Positions 1 to 8,063 of a stretch of DNA of 64,000 nt are shown here, piece by piece. The notes below the pieces were generated by a model, which made no database searches, had not been told where the DNA came from, and saw only the letters and a program-made list of their open reading frames with translations. Source of the stretch: UMGS1840 sp045661305 (GTDB taxonomy: Bacteria; Bacillota; Clostridia; UMGS1840). Location: contig JAZRFJ010000006.1 in assembly GCA_045661305.1 (NCBI GenBank), positions 1-64,000 of the forward strand, written 5' to 3'. A program made the position numbers and the translations under genes. How positions within the stretch are numbered: the stretch's first letter is position 1; every line of letters starts with the position of its first letter.

Positions 1-242
1 TGGGAATATATCTTGTTTATCTTTGTGATAATGCAAAACTTCCGCAAAACGAGATTTCAGAGCTTTTAGGGAATAAAAGAGATTTTGTAATAAGAAAATA
101 CCGCAATCAGCTTAAGAATATTGATGTTAAAAGGCTTCCCGAGATAATTAAATTCTGTGCTGAAAATGATTATAAGCTTAAAAACGGACTTGTATCAGAT
201 ATGTATCTTCCTATTTATGAGCTTATAGCGATGTTTTTGTAA
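1..242 (+). CDS. holA: DNA polymerase III delta subunit (HolA-like), C-terminal part
   Basis: Only the last 79 codons are in the window; the gene begins upstream. Reading frame 3 is open from the left edge to the TAA at 240-242. The peptide is helical and charged, runs through a segment resembling the helix-turn-helix-like part of the delta C-terminal domain (ISELLGNKRDFVIRKY) and ends with DYKLKNG-type spacing (YKLKNGLVSD) and a hydrophobic IYELIAMFL tail. This is the pattern of HolA, the clamp-loader subunit that opens the beta clamp. The following AEC permease gene starts 14 bases later. The assignment rests on a short C-terminal stretch, so another helical protein cannot be excluded. Confidence 0.6.
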   Translation, partial: GIYLVYLCDNAKLPQNEISELLGNKRDFVIRKYRNQLKNIDVKRLPEIIKFCAENDYKLKNGLVSDMYLPIYELIAMFL

Positions 243-256
243 GAGGTGATATTAAA

Positions 257-1192
257 ATGGCACTTTTAACATATACGATAAATGGGATAGTTCCTGTATT
301 TGCAGTAATTTTTGTAGGGATTTTCCTTAATAAGCTTGGCTTTTTCTCCGAAAATACGAAAGATGAAATTATAAAGCTTGTTTTTTATGTAGGAACACCT
401 TGCCTTATTTTTATGAATATTGCTCCTCAAGATATTTACAGCTGTTTTGATTTTAAATTTGAAATATTTTCGGTTTTTTTGATACTTCTTCTTTTAGGAC
501 TTAGCATAATTTTTTGTTCATTCATAAAAGAACCATCAAAGAAAGGGGCAGTTGTTCAGATTGCGTACAGATCTAATTTTGCAATTATCGGAATGCCTCT
601 TGCAATAAATCTTCTTTCCAAAGAGGGAGTAACGCTTACTGCTGTAACGCTTTCATTCGCAGTTGTTACATATAATATAAGTGCAGTTTTACTTCTTTCC
701 TATTACGGAGGCGTAAAAAGAGATTTTAGCTCAATGGCAAAGGGGATTTTAACAAATCCGCTTATTATAGGAACTCTTGCGGGACTTCTTTTTTCACTTT
801 TAAAGCTACCCATACCTGTCGTTTTTTCAAAAACACTCTCTACACTTGGGGATATAGCAACCTGTATGGGACTTATAATAATAGGTGCTTCAATAACACT
901 TGAGGGCTTTAAGAAAAATAAAAAAGAAATTTTTACAGCAATTTTTTTAAGAAATATATTCGCACCCATTTTATTTATAGGAATGGGACTTTTGTTTGGT
1001 TATCGCGATGACGCGATTATGGTGCTTGCAATTATGGCTTCTGCGCCTGCTGCAGTAAACTGCTTTGTTATGGCAAAAAAGATGAATGTTTCAGCAGACA
1101 TCTCTGCTTTTGGAGTGTCTTTAACAAGCATTTTTTCCATATTCGGCGTATTTATATCCGTCTATCTTATAAAGCTTTTTGGGTTTGCATAA
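257..1192 (+). CDS. AEC (auxin efflux carrier) family permease
   Basis: A 311-residue polytopic membrane protein of the AEC family, which exports or imports small organic acids in bacteria; the substrate cannot be read from sequence. About ten hydrophobic segments are split into two halves by a charged linker near the middle (YYGGVKRDFSS), as in the family, and the length is normal. The N terminus (YTINGIVPVFAVIFVGIFLN) and the APAAVNCFVMAKKM segment near the C terminus are typical. The ATG is preceded by AGAGGTGAT at good spacing and lies 14 bases after the holA-like stop, so the two genes are probably co-transcribed. Confidence 0.85.
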   Translation: MALLTYTINGIVPVFAVIFVGIFLNKLGFFSENTKDEIIKLVFYVGTPCLIFMNIAPQDIYSCFDFKFEIFSVFLILLLLGLSIIFCSFIKEPSKKGAVVQIAYRSNFAIIGMPLAINLLSKEGVTLTAVTLSFAVVTYNISAVLLLSYYGGVKRDFSSMAKGILTNPLIIGTLAGLLFSLLKLPIPVVFSKTLSTLGDIATCMGLIIIGASITLEGFKKNKKEIFTAIFLRNIFAPILFIGMGLLFGYRDDAIMVLAIMASAPAAVNCFVMAKKMNVSADISAFGVSLTSIFSIFGVFISVYLIKLFGFA

Positions 1193-1366
1193 TTTTATTT
1201 CTGAAAAAAGAAAATGTATGGCAAAAAGCATACCAAGTGTTAAAAACGATGCAAAACCGCCAAAGCTTTTGTAGGTTATTATGGTAAGTGTTGCAGTTAT
1301 AAAAAGAAAGAAGAAAGAAATTTCATAATATTCTTCTTTTTTTCTTTGGTTTATATTTTTTTCCAT
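1121..1366 (-). CDS. possible small two-helix membrane protein
   Basis: An 81-residue open frame on the minus strand in an otherwise gene-free 346-base gap. It has a charged N terminus (MEKNINQRKKEEYYE), then two hydrophobic stretches at about residues 16-34 and 38-54, then a basic tail. Upstream of the ATG is AAAGGA at a rather long spacing of about 12 bases. The last 72 bases run antisense over the 3' end of the AEC gene, which is unusual. No family was recognised. It may be a real hypothetical protein or a chance AT-rich hydrophobic frame; the call is weak. The remainder of the 1193-1538 gap holds only the promoter at 1479-1507. Confidence 0.3.
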   Translation of the reverse strand: MEKNINQRKKEEYYEISFFFLFITATLTIITYKSFGGFASFLTLGMLFAIHFLFSEIKLCKPKKLYKIDGYKYAEYGKNAC

Positions 1367-1478
1367 ATTTTTATACCGTCCTTTTTGTTTTTTTACACTT
1401 TTATTTTAATGGATTGAGTGTACCAAAAAAATCCCACTTGAAAAATAAGCAAAAAAATTTGGAAAAATAAAAAAATTG

Positions 1479-1507
1479 TTGAAATTTAGATTTTATTATG
1501 TTATAAT
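1479..1507 (+). promoter_or_regulatory. sigma-A promoter for the MBOAT gene
   Basis: TTGAAA at 1479-1484 and TATAAT at 1502-1507 are separated by 17 bases. The -10 box lies 31 bases upstream of the GTG start at 1539, leaving room for the AGAGG ribosome site at about 1528. Confidence 0.75.
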
Positions 1508-1538
1508 ATCATAGCATTTTAAAGAAAAGAGGAAAACA

Positions 1539-2939
1539 GTGGTATTCAGCAGTTTAGAGTTTATATTCGGTTTTTTACCGTTATTTTTAATTTTTTATTA
1601 TAGTGTTGCACCTAAATTTAAAAATACGGTGCTTTTTTTGGGTAGCCTCATATTTTATGCTTTTGGGGAGCCTGTTTTTATTCTGCTTATAATGCTTTCT
1701 GTCATTGTAAATTATTACGGTGCTTTAATTATTGACAGATTTGAAAAAAGAGGGCGGAAAATTGCACTTGTTTTCTTTCTTTTGTATAACTTTTTGATGC
1801 TCGGATTTTTCAAGTACACAAACTTTTTTATAGAAAACTTAAACGGAATTTTTTATCTTTTTAAGAATAATACACGCATAGAAGCACTTGATATTATGCT
1901 TCCTTTGGGGATAAGCTTTTATACTTTTCAGATTGTTTCTTATATCGTTGATGTTTACAGAAAAAATGTTGAGCCGTCAAAAAATATAATAAATGTGGGA
2001 ACTTATCTTTGTATGTTCCCTCAGCTTATTGCAGGGCCGATAGTTGTATATTCCGATGTCGAAAAGGAGCTTAAAAGCCGTAGGATAAAAATGGAAGATG
2101 TAGACAGCGGACTTAAAACATTTGTTTATGGACTTTCTTTTAAGGTGCTTATTGCAAATATAATGGGAACGGTCTGGAATGATATACAGACAATAGGATT
2201 TTTTAATATAACAACGCCTTATGCGTGGCTTGGTGCAATATCATACAGCTTTCAGATATATTTTGATTTTGCAGGTTATTCGCTTATGGCAATCGGACTT
2301 GGGAAAATGCTTGGGTTTAATATTCCCGAAAATTTCAAAGACCCGTATTCTTCAAAGTCCATAACGGAATTCTGGAGAAGATGGCATATCACCCTAAGCA
2401 GTTGGTTCAGGGATTATGTTTACATACCGCTTGGCGGAAACAGAAAAGGCGGGTTTAGAACTGTAATAAACCTTTTTGTAGTTTGGGCACTTACAGGCTT
2501 CTGGCACGGAGCAAGCTGGAATTTTGCCCTGTGGGGTGTATATTTCTTTGTGTTTTTAACGATTGAAAAACTGTTTTTGAAAAAGCTTTTGGATAAATCA
2601 ATTGTTTTGTCAAGAATATATACACTTTTTGTTGTAGTTATAAGCTGGGTAATATTTGCAATAACAGATTTTTCCGAGCTTACACTATATTTATCGAGGA
2701 TGTTTCCTTTTTGGAAAGAGGGCGGTATTGTAAATCCGTCTGACTATATAAACTCACTTAAAAACTATTGGCATATTTTTTTGTCAGCAGTTGTGTTTTC
2801 GACACCGTTTCCTAAAAAGCTTTTTGAAAAGTATAAGAAAAATCCGCTTTGCACAATAATTTTATTAGGACTTTTCTGGCTATGTATTTACAGATTGTTT
2901 ACATCGGCAAACAATCCGTTCTTATACTTTAGGTTTTAA
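1539..2939 (+). CDS. MBOAT family membrane O-acyltransferase (AlgI/PatA-like)
   Basis: A 466-residue polytopic membrane protein of the MBOAT family. Relatives (AlgI, PatA, DltB) move acyl groups across the membrane onto extracellular polymers. The family signature is clear: EFWRRWHITLS around residue 283 and the catalytic histidine in GFWHGASWNF, here His323. Length matches AlgI-type proteins. The GTG start is set by AGAGG seven bases upstream and by the promoter at 1479-1507. A TTG-started SGNH-fold protein follows after 26 bases. That pairing matches AlgI/AlgJ, PatA/PatB and DltB/DltD, where the second protein transfers the acyl group outside the cell. O-acetylation of a surface polysaccharide is therefore likely, but the polymer is unknown. 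Confidence 0.88.
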   Translation: MVFSSLEFIFGFLPLFLIFYYSVAPKFKNTVLFLGSLIFYAFGEPVFILLIMLSVIVNYYGALIIDRFEKRGRKIALVFFLLYNFLMLGFFKYTNFFIENLNGIFYLFKNNTRIEALDIMLPLGISFYTFQIVSYIVDVYRKNVEPSKNIINVGTYLCMFPQLIAGPIVVYSDVEKELKSRRIKMEDVDSGLKTFVYGLSFKVLIANIMGTVWNDIQTIGFFNITTPYAWLGAISYSFQIYFDFAGYSLMAIGLGKMLGFNIPENFKDPYSSKSITEFWRRWHITLSSWFRDYVYIPLGGNRKGGFRTVINLFVVWALTGFWHGASWNFALWGVYFFVFLTIEKLFLKKLLDKSIVLSRIYTLFVVVISWVIFAITDFSELTLYLSRMFPFWKEGGIVNPSDYINSLKNYWHIFLSAVVFSTPFPKKLFEKYKKNPLCTIILLGLFWLCIYRLFTSANNPFLYFRF

Positions 2940-2965
2940 AAAATATGAAAGGAAAGACTTAAATT

Positions 2966-3952
2966 TTGAAATTCTTTGTTAGATTTTTTAATTTTATAAA
3001 ATCATATACATTTACTTTTCTTATTGTTCTTTCTTGCGTTTTACTTCTTGGCTATGAAGTAGCTGTATCGGAATCATCTTTAAGAAAAAAAGTTGATACT
3101 GTTGTGGCTGAGTTTAACAACCAAAACAATGCGATAGAAGCACAGACAGATGTGGTGGCATCTTCGGAAAAAATAATTAAAGAAGAAATAGAGATAGACC
3201 CTCAAACCGAGGAAAAGATTAATCAGGAAGAGGAAGTATTAGAAAATCAATCGGAAATAAAAGAAGAAATAAAAAAGGAAATAATAAGCACAAAGCTTGA
3301 TTTTTTGGAGTCTGAGGGTATTTTTAAATCAATTAACCAAAGCTATTTTGATGACGCACTTTTTATAGGTGATTCAAGAACTATATGTCTGCAGGCATAC
3401 GGAGGTTGGAACAATGCTTCTTACTATACTTCTCAGGGAGTATCTGTGTGGAAAATATTAGAAGAAAAAATTGCACCTTTATCTGACGGAACAATGGGAA
3501 CTATTGAACAGGCTTTAGCGGAAAAGAAGTTTGGGAAAATATATATAATGCTCGGAGTAAACGAGCTTGCAACAGGAACCCCAGATTCTTTTTTAAAACA
3601 ATATAAGCTTGTTATGGATAAAATAATGGCTCTTCAGCCTGATGCTGTTATATTTGTTCAGGCGATTGTCCATGTATCACAAGAAAAATCGGACAGTGAA
3701 AAATATATCAATAATTTTAATATAAATGACAGAAATAAAAGGCTTTATACATTGGCAGATAATAAGAAAATTTTCTTTATTGATGCAAACAAGGTGCTTG
3801 ATGACCAAAACGGTGCGTTGACCAAGGAATATACATTTGATGGCGTTCATTTAACTGCAAAATATCTCCCGATATGGAAAAACTTTTTATTAAAGCATGG
3901 GGTAGAAATTGCTCCAATTGAAATCAAAGAAGAAATTTCTATAACAGAATAA
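2966..3952 (+). CDS. membrane-anchored SGNH/GDSL-like acyltransferase or esterase
   Basis: A 328-residue protein with an N-terminal membrane anchor (about residues 15-35), a long acidic and lysine-rich linker to about residue 110, and an SGNH-fold domain outside the membrane. Catalytic blocks are visible: FIGDSR with Ser137, GVNEL with Asn199, and DGVHL with Asp292 and His295. It starts at a TTG with AAAGGA about 12 bases upstream, directly after the MBOAT gene, so the pair is probably one transcript. By analogy with AlgJ, AlgX and PatB it is inferred to transfer the acyl group delivered by the MBOAT partner to an extracellular glycan. A hairpin with a U-rich tail follows the stop. Confidence 0.78.
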   Translation: MKFFVRFFNFIKSYTFTFLIVLSCVLLLGYEVAVSESSLRKKVDTVVAEFNNQNNAIEAQTDVVASSEKIIKEEIEIDPQTEEKINQEEEVLENQSEIKEEIKKEIISTKLDFLESEGIFKSINQSYFDDALFIGDSRTICLQAYGGWNNASYYTSQGVSVWKILEEKIAPLSDGTMGTIEQALAEKKFGKIYIMLGVNELATGTPDSFLKQYKLVMDKIMALQPDAVIFVQAIVHVSQEKSDSEKYINNFNINDRNKRLYTLADNKKIFFIDANKVLDDQNGALTKEYTFDGVHLTAKYLPIWKNFLLKHGVEIAPIEIKEEISITE

Positions 3953-3954
3953 CG

Positions 3955-4006
3955 AAAAAAACTGCATTTTGGATTGTGACTTTTGAAAATCTGATATGCA
4001 GTTTTT
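3955..4006 (+). terminator. rho-independent terminator after the SGNH gene
   Basis: Arms AAAAAACTGCAT (3955-3966) and ATGCAGTTTTT (3996-4006) form an 11-12 bp stem with a 29-base loop, ending in a T-run. The loop is long, so efficiency is uncertain, but the site lies exactly between two transcription units. Confidence 0.55.
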
Positions 4007-4021
4007 AATTTTTAAAACTGG

Positions 4022-4050
4022 TTGACTTTGAAACATTTGTGTGGTATAAT
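4022..4050 (+). promoter_or_regulatory. sigma-A promoter for the ATP-grasp/symporter operon
   Basis: TTGACT (4022-4027) and TATAAT (4045-4050) with a 17-base spacer, 35 bases before the ATG at 4086. Confidence 0.8.
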
Positions 4051-4085
4051 GAATTTGTTAAATAATTTTAGGAAGTTGTGATAAA

Positions 4086-5354
4086 ATGAGAAATTTAGAG
4101 GGGAAAAGGCTGTTAATCTTAGCAGGTGCAGGTGTGCACTCTAAGGTTGTAAAAGCAGCCAAGGAAATGGGAATATATACAATTGTAACCGATTATTTAG
4201 CTGATTCACCGGGGAAACTTATTGCTGATGAAGCTTGGGAGTACAGTATCACAGAAGTTGACAAAATTGTTGAACGATGCAAAAAGGAAAAAGTAGATGG
4301 AGTTTTAAATTTTTGTATTGACCCAGGACAGAAGCCATATCAGGAAATTTGCGAAAGGCTTGGACTCCCCTGCTATGTAACAAAAGAACAAGTCGAAATA
4401 ATGACAGATAAAATAAAATTCAAAGATTTCTGCAGAAGGAACAATGTTGATGTAATTCCTGATTATACTGAAGAAGAGATTATAAACGGAGATGCAGAAT
4501 TTCCGGTATTTATAAAACCAAATGACGGGAGAGGCTCTCGTGCCCAGGCAGTGTGCTACAATAAAGATGAGGCTTTAATAGCTATAGCTGAGGCAAAGGA
4601 ATTTTCCCAAGAAGGGAAATTTGTTTGTGAAAAATACTTACAAGGCAAGCAAGATGTGAGCACGGCTTTTTTTGTGGTTGACGGTGAGCCGTATCTGGTG
4701 AAATTCGGGGACAGATTCTTAGGAAGTGAAGAAGATAATTTGCAAAAACAGGTAATGTGTACTGTGTTACCATCTTCTTTTTCTTCACAGTTTGTAAATA
4801 ATGTGATGCCTAGAGTTAAAAAAATGATAAAGACACTTGATATAAAATATGGACCTGTATTTTTACAAGGCTTTGTTGATGGAGAAACTATCAGATATTA
4901 TGACCCTGCACTTCGAATGCCTGGTGGAGATTATGACCTTATTTTAAAAAAGGTTACAGGCTTTGATACAGTCAAATCCTTAATTCATTTTGCACTGACC
5001 GGGGAAACAAAAGAGTGCTTTGGAAACCCATCCGATTCATTTAGCTTAAACGGAGGAACAGCAGTGCTGCTTACATTTTCTGTGAGGGCCGGCATTATTT
5101 CCGAAATTGTTGGTTACGAAGAAATTCTCAATAGTCATAATGTTATTTATGGGCGAAAAATCGTTGATATAGGTGAAAAAATAGAAAAAACAGGTGATAT
5201 CAGCCAGCGTGTAGCTGCTTTTGGACTATATGTACCTAAAGGTGAGTCTGTAAGGGAAAATATCGAAGAAGTGTATAGTACATATAAAGTTTATGATGAG
5301 CACGGAACAGATATGATTATATCAAAAATTAATTGCAATCTTATTGAAAAATGA
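4086..5354 (+). CDS. ATP-grasp domain protein, substrate unknown
   Basis: A 422-residue enzyme with an N-terminal Rossmann-like pre-ATP-grasp domain (LLILAGAGVHSKVVKAAKE) followed by an ATP-grasp fold. The nucleotide-binding lysine and glycine-rich loop are visible as FIKPNDGRGSRA (Lys144, Gly148 to Gly150), and a catalytic-side segment reads YYDPALRMPGG. ATP-grasp enzymes join a carboxylate to an amine or thiol through an acyl phosphate. The layout resembles carbamoyl-phosphate synthase-like and amino acid ligase-like members, but no substrate can be named. AGGAAG lies 10 bases before the ATG. It is first in an apparent operon with a sodium:solute symporter, which may supply or remove its substrate. 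Confidence 0.75.
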   Translation: MRNLEGKRLLILAGAGVHSKVVKAAKEMGIYTIVTDYLADSPGKLIADEAWEYSITEVDKIVERCKKEKVDGVLNFCIDPGQKPYQEICERLGLPCYVTKEQVEIMTDKIKFKDFCRRNNVDVIPDYTEEEIINGDAEFPVFIKPNDGRGSRAQAVCYNKDEALIAIAEAKEFSQEGKFVCEKYLQGKQDVSTAFFVVDGEPYLVKFGDRFLGSEEDNLQKQVMCTVLPSSFSSQFVNNVMPRVKKMIKTLDIKYGPVFLQGFVDGETIRYYDPALRMPGGDYDLILKKVTGFDTVKSLIHFALTGETKECFGNPSDSFSLNGGTAVLLTFSVRAGIISEIVGYEEILNSHNVIYGRKIVDIGEKIEKTGDISQRVAAFGLYVPKGESVRENIEEVYSTYKVYDEHGTDMIISKINCNLIEK

Positions 5355-5391
5355 AAAAAATTTATAAATATATAAAAAGTGAGGGCGTTTT

Positions 5392-6843
5392 ATGTTTAAT
5401 ATTTCAATTTTGGATTGGGGAATTGTCATTTTATATTTATTGATTATGCTCGGAATAGGGGTTGTTTTTACTAAGAAAATCAAAAATTCAGATGACTATT
5501 TTCTTGCAGGAAGAAGTTTGGGGGCTTTTCCTATTGCGTGCAGTTTAGCTGCAACTACAATAGGCGGTGCCGCAATGCTTGGCCGTACAGGCACTATTTA
5601 TCAAAAAGGTCTTGCCGGGGTTACTATGGCACTTCCTTATTTGCTTGCGATGATTTTGATGGCTTTTGCATTTCCAAGAATTGCAAAAATAGGTCGTAAG
5701 TATGATATAGGAACATTGCCACAGCTGTTTGGTGTGCGTTATGGTAAATCAATGCAGGCAGCTATTGGTTTATTATGTGCTATTGGTATGGGAGCAAGCG
5801 TTGCTACACAAATTTCAGGATGTTCAACTGTTTTTAGTATAATGGGAGGAAACAATCTTGGAATTTCATATGAAGTAGCTGCGATTTTTGCAACAATCAT
5901 TTTTGTTGGATATGTTCTTTTTTCAGGATTGTATAGTGTAGTTTGGACTGATGTAGTGCAGTGTGTGTTGTTGGTAATTATGATTTATCTAGTGCTTCCT
6001 TTAAAAGGTATAAGCGATGCAGGTGGGTGGACAGCCATGATGAATGCTGTTCCGAAAACTCACTTGAATTGGAACTTTGATACTGCTATTATAGGTGCTA
6101 TGGTAACTAATTTTGCAATAGTTGCATGTAACCCGCCTATATGGCAAAGAGCTTTTTCAGCCAAAACATCAGGGACCGCAAAAAGGGGAATGATTTTGGG
6201 CTATTGTATTTATGGTGCAACTATTTTCCTCTGCATATATATAGCTTTTGCGGCATTAGCTATAATTCCTGATATAAAGGAAACATTTAATAGCTATGAT
6301 TATACAGTACCTGCTTTGGTTATGAAGGTTTTACCTAAAGGCTTTATAGGACTTACTGTTGCTGCTATGTTAGCTGTTTCCATGTCTTCAGGTGATTCTC
6401 AACTACTTTGCTCTATGCAACATTTTACATCTGATTTTATGAAAGCTATTAAACCTGAATTGACAACAAAGCAGGAACTTGTATGTGGAAGAGCAGCTTG
6501 TGCTGTTTCTGGAATAATTGCTCTTATTCTTGCATTGTGGATGCGTAGTGCTTATGACTTGTTAATGTTGGTATGGGGATTTTATTCTTCGTGTATGGCA
6601 TGTCCGGCATTAGCCACTTTGTTTTGGAAAAAAGCAACAAAACAAGGAATACTTTTTGGAATATTCGGTGGACTTTTTGCTAATATAATCTGGAAATATG
6701 TTTTAGGAACACCTTTTGGAGTTTCAGCTGTTATTCCGGGGTTAATTTGTAGTGCGTTGCTTATTATTATAGTAAGTCTTATCACTTATAAAACTGATAA
6801 TCCACCTGAATTTTTTGATTTGGAGGACAGTATTTCCTTATAA
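5392..6843 (+). CDS. sodium:solute symporter (SSS) family transporter
   Basis: A 483-residue protein with about thirteen hydrophobic segments and typical SSS features: an N-terminal YFLAGRSLGAFPIACSLAAT segment, a glycine-rich GGAAMLGRTG helix, and VSMSSGDSQLLCSMQHF in the eighth-helix region where sodium ligands lie in the family. Members couple sodium to uptake of proline, pantothenate, sugars or other solutes; the substrate is not evident. It follows the ATP-grasp gene after 37 bases with a GTGAGGG ribosome site and precedes a YitT-type gene by 49 bases. Linking its substrate to the ATP-grasp enzyme is inference. Confidence 0.87.
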   Translation: MFNISILDWGIVILYLLIMLGIGVVFTKKIKNSDDYFLAGRSLGAFPIACSLAATTIGGAAMLGRTGTIYQKGLAGVTMALPYLLAMILMAFAFPRIAKIGRKYDIGTLPQLFGVRYGKSMQAAIGLLCAIGMGASVATQISGCSTVFSIMGGNNLGISYEVAAIFATIIFVGYVLFSGLYSVVWTDVVQCVLLVIMIYLVLPLKGISDAGGWTAMMNAVPKTHLNWNFDTAIIGAMVTNFAIVACNPPIWQRAFSAKTSGTAKRGMILGYCIYGATIFLCIYIAFAALAIIPDIKETFNSYDYTVPALVMKVLPKGFIGLTVAAMLAVSMSSGDSQLLCSMQHFTSDFMKAIKPELTTKQELVCGRAACAVSGIIALILALWMRSAYDLLMLVWGFYSSCMACPALATLFWKKATKQGILFGIFGGLFANIIWKYVLGTPFGVSAVIPGLICSALLIIIVSLITYKTDNPPEFFDLEDSISL

Positions 6844-6892
6844 TTATTTGATAGAAGAGCGACTACAACAAAAAAGGCAGGAAGAAAACAGC

Positions 6893-7729
6893 ATGAAAAA
6901 ATCTAAAGCATTTATTTTTACACTTTTGGGAACTATGCTGACAGGTGCAGGGATAGGTGTGTTTTTGTCGGCAAATAAAATTGTCGGCGGCGGTGCATCA
7001 GGTTTGTCTACAATCCTCTATCATACACTTGGAATTCCGCTTGGTGTAAGCTTTTTTGCACTGAATATTATATTCCTTTTAGCTGGTTTTAAGGTATTGG
7101 GGAAAGAGTTTATTATAAAGACACTTTTTGGAACGGCACTCCTTTCTGTCTTTACTGAAATTTTTTCGATTTTTCCGATACATACTAATAATATTATGCT
7201 TGCAACCATTTTTGGTGGAGTGTTGTATGGGTTTGGAATAGGAATAAGCTTTGCGGCAGGTGCAAGCACAGGGGGAACGGATATTATAGGTCGTATTATA
7301 CAGACAAAATTTTCACATCTCCCCATCGGTAAAGTGCTTCTTTTTATTGACGGAGTAATAATACTTATTTCACTTATTGTATTTAAAAATATTGAGCTTA
7401 CATTATATGGCATTATAGCTCTTTTTATCTCAAGCTATTCAATAGATTTTATTATAAGTAAGCTCAATGTTTCAAGATTAGCATTTGTCATTACCGATAA
7501 AGGTGAGGAAATCTCTCAAAAGCTTGTAAGCACTTCTCCAAGAGGTGTTACTCTTATTGATGTAAAAGGTGTTTATACAGGTACTGATAAAAAAATGCTT
7601 TTTTGTGCATTAAAAGAGAGCGAAGCGGAAGTATTTCAGAATAAGATACTTGAAATTGACAGCACTGCTTTTATTGTTTTTTCAGAGTCGCAGAGAATTA
7701 AAGGAAACGGATTTTATTTGTATAAATAA
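6893..7729 (+). CDS. YitT family membrane protein (DUF161/DUF2179)
   Basis: A 278-residue membrane protein with about five N-terminal helices and a C-terminal DUF2179 domain (FVITDKGEEISQKLV, then GVTLIDVKGVYTGTDKKMLF). The segment GGTDIIGRIIQ, preceded by SFAAGASTG, is characteristic of YitT proteins. The frame is open back to 6815, but AGGAAG at 6879-6884, eight bases before ATG 6893, and the usual family length of about 280 residues decide the start. The function of the family is unknown. It probably shares the upstream transcript. The T-box promoter for ileS begins 23 bases after its stop, with no clear terminator between. Confidence 0.85.
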   Translation: MKKSKAFIFTLLGTMLTGAGIGVFLSANKIVGGGASGLSTILYHTLGIPLGVSFFALNIIFLLAGFKVLGKEFIIKTLFGTALLSVFTEIFSIFPIHTNNIMLATIFGGVLYGFGIGISFAAGASTGGTDIIGRIIQTKFSHLPIGKVLLFIDGVIILISLIVFKNIELTLYGIIALFISSYSIDFIISKLNVSRLAFVITDKGEEISQKLVSTSPRGVTLIDVKGVYTGTDKKMLFCALKESEAEVFQNKILEIDSTAFIVFSESQRIKGNGFYLYK

Positions 7730-7751
7730 AAGGATAAAAAATGAAAAAGTG

Positions 7752-7780
7752 TTGACATTTTTTAAAATATGTATTATAAT
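7752..7780 (+). promoter_or_regulatory. consensus sigma-A promoter of the ileS T-box leader
   Basis: TTGACA (7752-7757), a 17-base spacer and TATAAT (7775-7780): both boxes are perfect consensus, placed just upstream of the T-box leader. Confidence 0.88.
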
Positions 7781-7789
7781 GTTTCTGTT

Positions 7790-8042
7790 AAAATGGCGTT
7801 GATGAAGACAGTAGGTTTCCAATGCGAAAGCAAAAAGCGAGACGGGGATGGTGAAAGCCCGTTTGCAAGTAGCGGAAATTGAATATCACTTCGGAGCAGC
7901 ATGGCTGAAAGCAAAAATAAGAAAATTGCGATTAAGCTGTGACGGTTTTTCCCCGTTAAAAGAAACGCATATTGTGAGTATGTGATAATAGGTAGTAATA
8001 AAACAAGACTGTTCTTCCTGTTATCGGAGGGACAGTTTTTTT
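7790..8042 (+). ncRNA. T-box leader of ileS
   Basis: A roughly 250-base leader between the promoter and ileS with T-box architecture. Stem I opens with GTTGATGAAG, contains the AGTAG motif (7810-7814) and the distal GGATGGTGAAAGCC arm, and closes with CTTCGGAGCAGC. The 3' side carries TGAATATCACTT, where ATC (7885-7887) is the likely isoleucine specifier, agreeing with the downstream gene; TAT at 7884-7886 is the overlapping alternative. GATAATAGG (7984-7992) can pair with CCTGTTATC (8017-8025) as antiterminator, competing with the terminator at 8008-8042. The bulge that should read TGGNACC instead reads TAGTAAT. T-boxes sense uncharged tRNA and permit read-through when the amino acid is short. 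Confidence 0.82.
8008..8042 (+). terminator. regulated terminator of the ileS T-box
   Basis: ACTGTTCTTCC (8008-8018) pairs with GGAGGGACAGT (8026-8036) over 11 bp including two G-U pairs, with loop TGTTATC and a run of seven T. Its 5' arm and loop overlap the 3' arm of the proposed antiterminator. Confidence 0.85.
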
Positions 8043-8063
8043 ATGTATAAGGAGAGAATTTCA

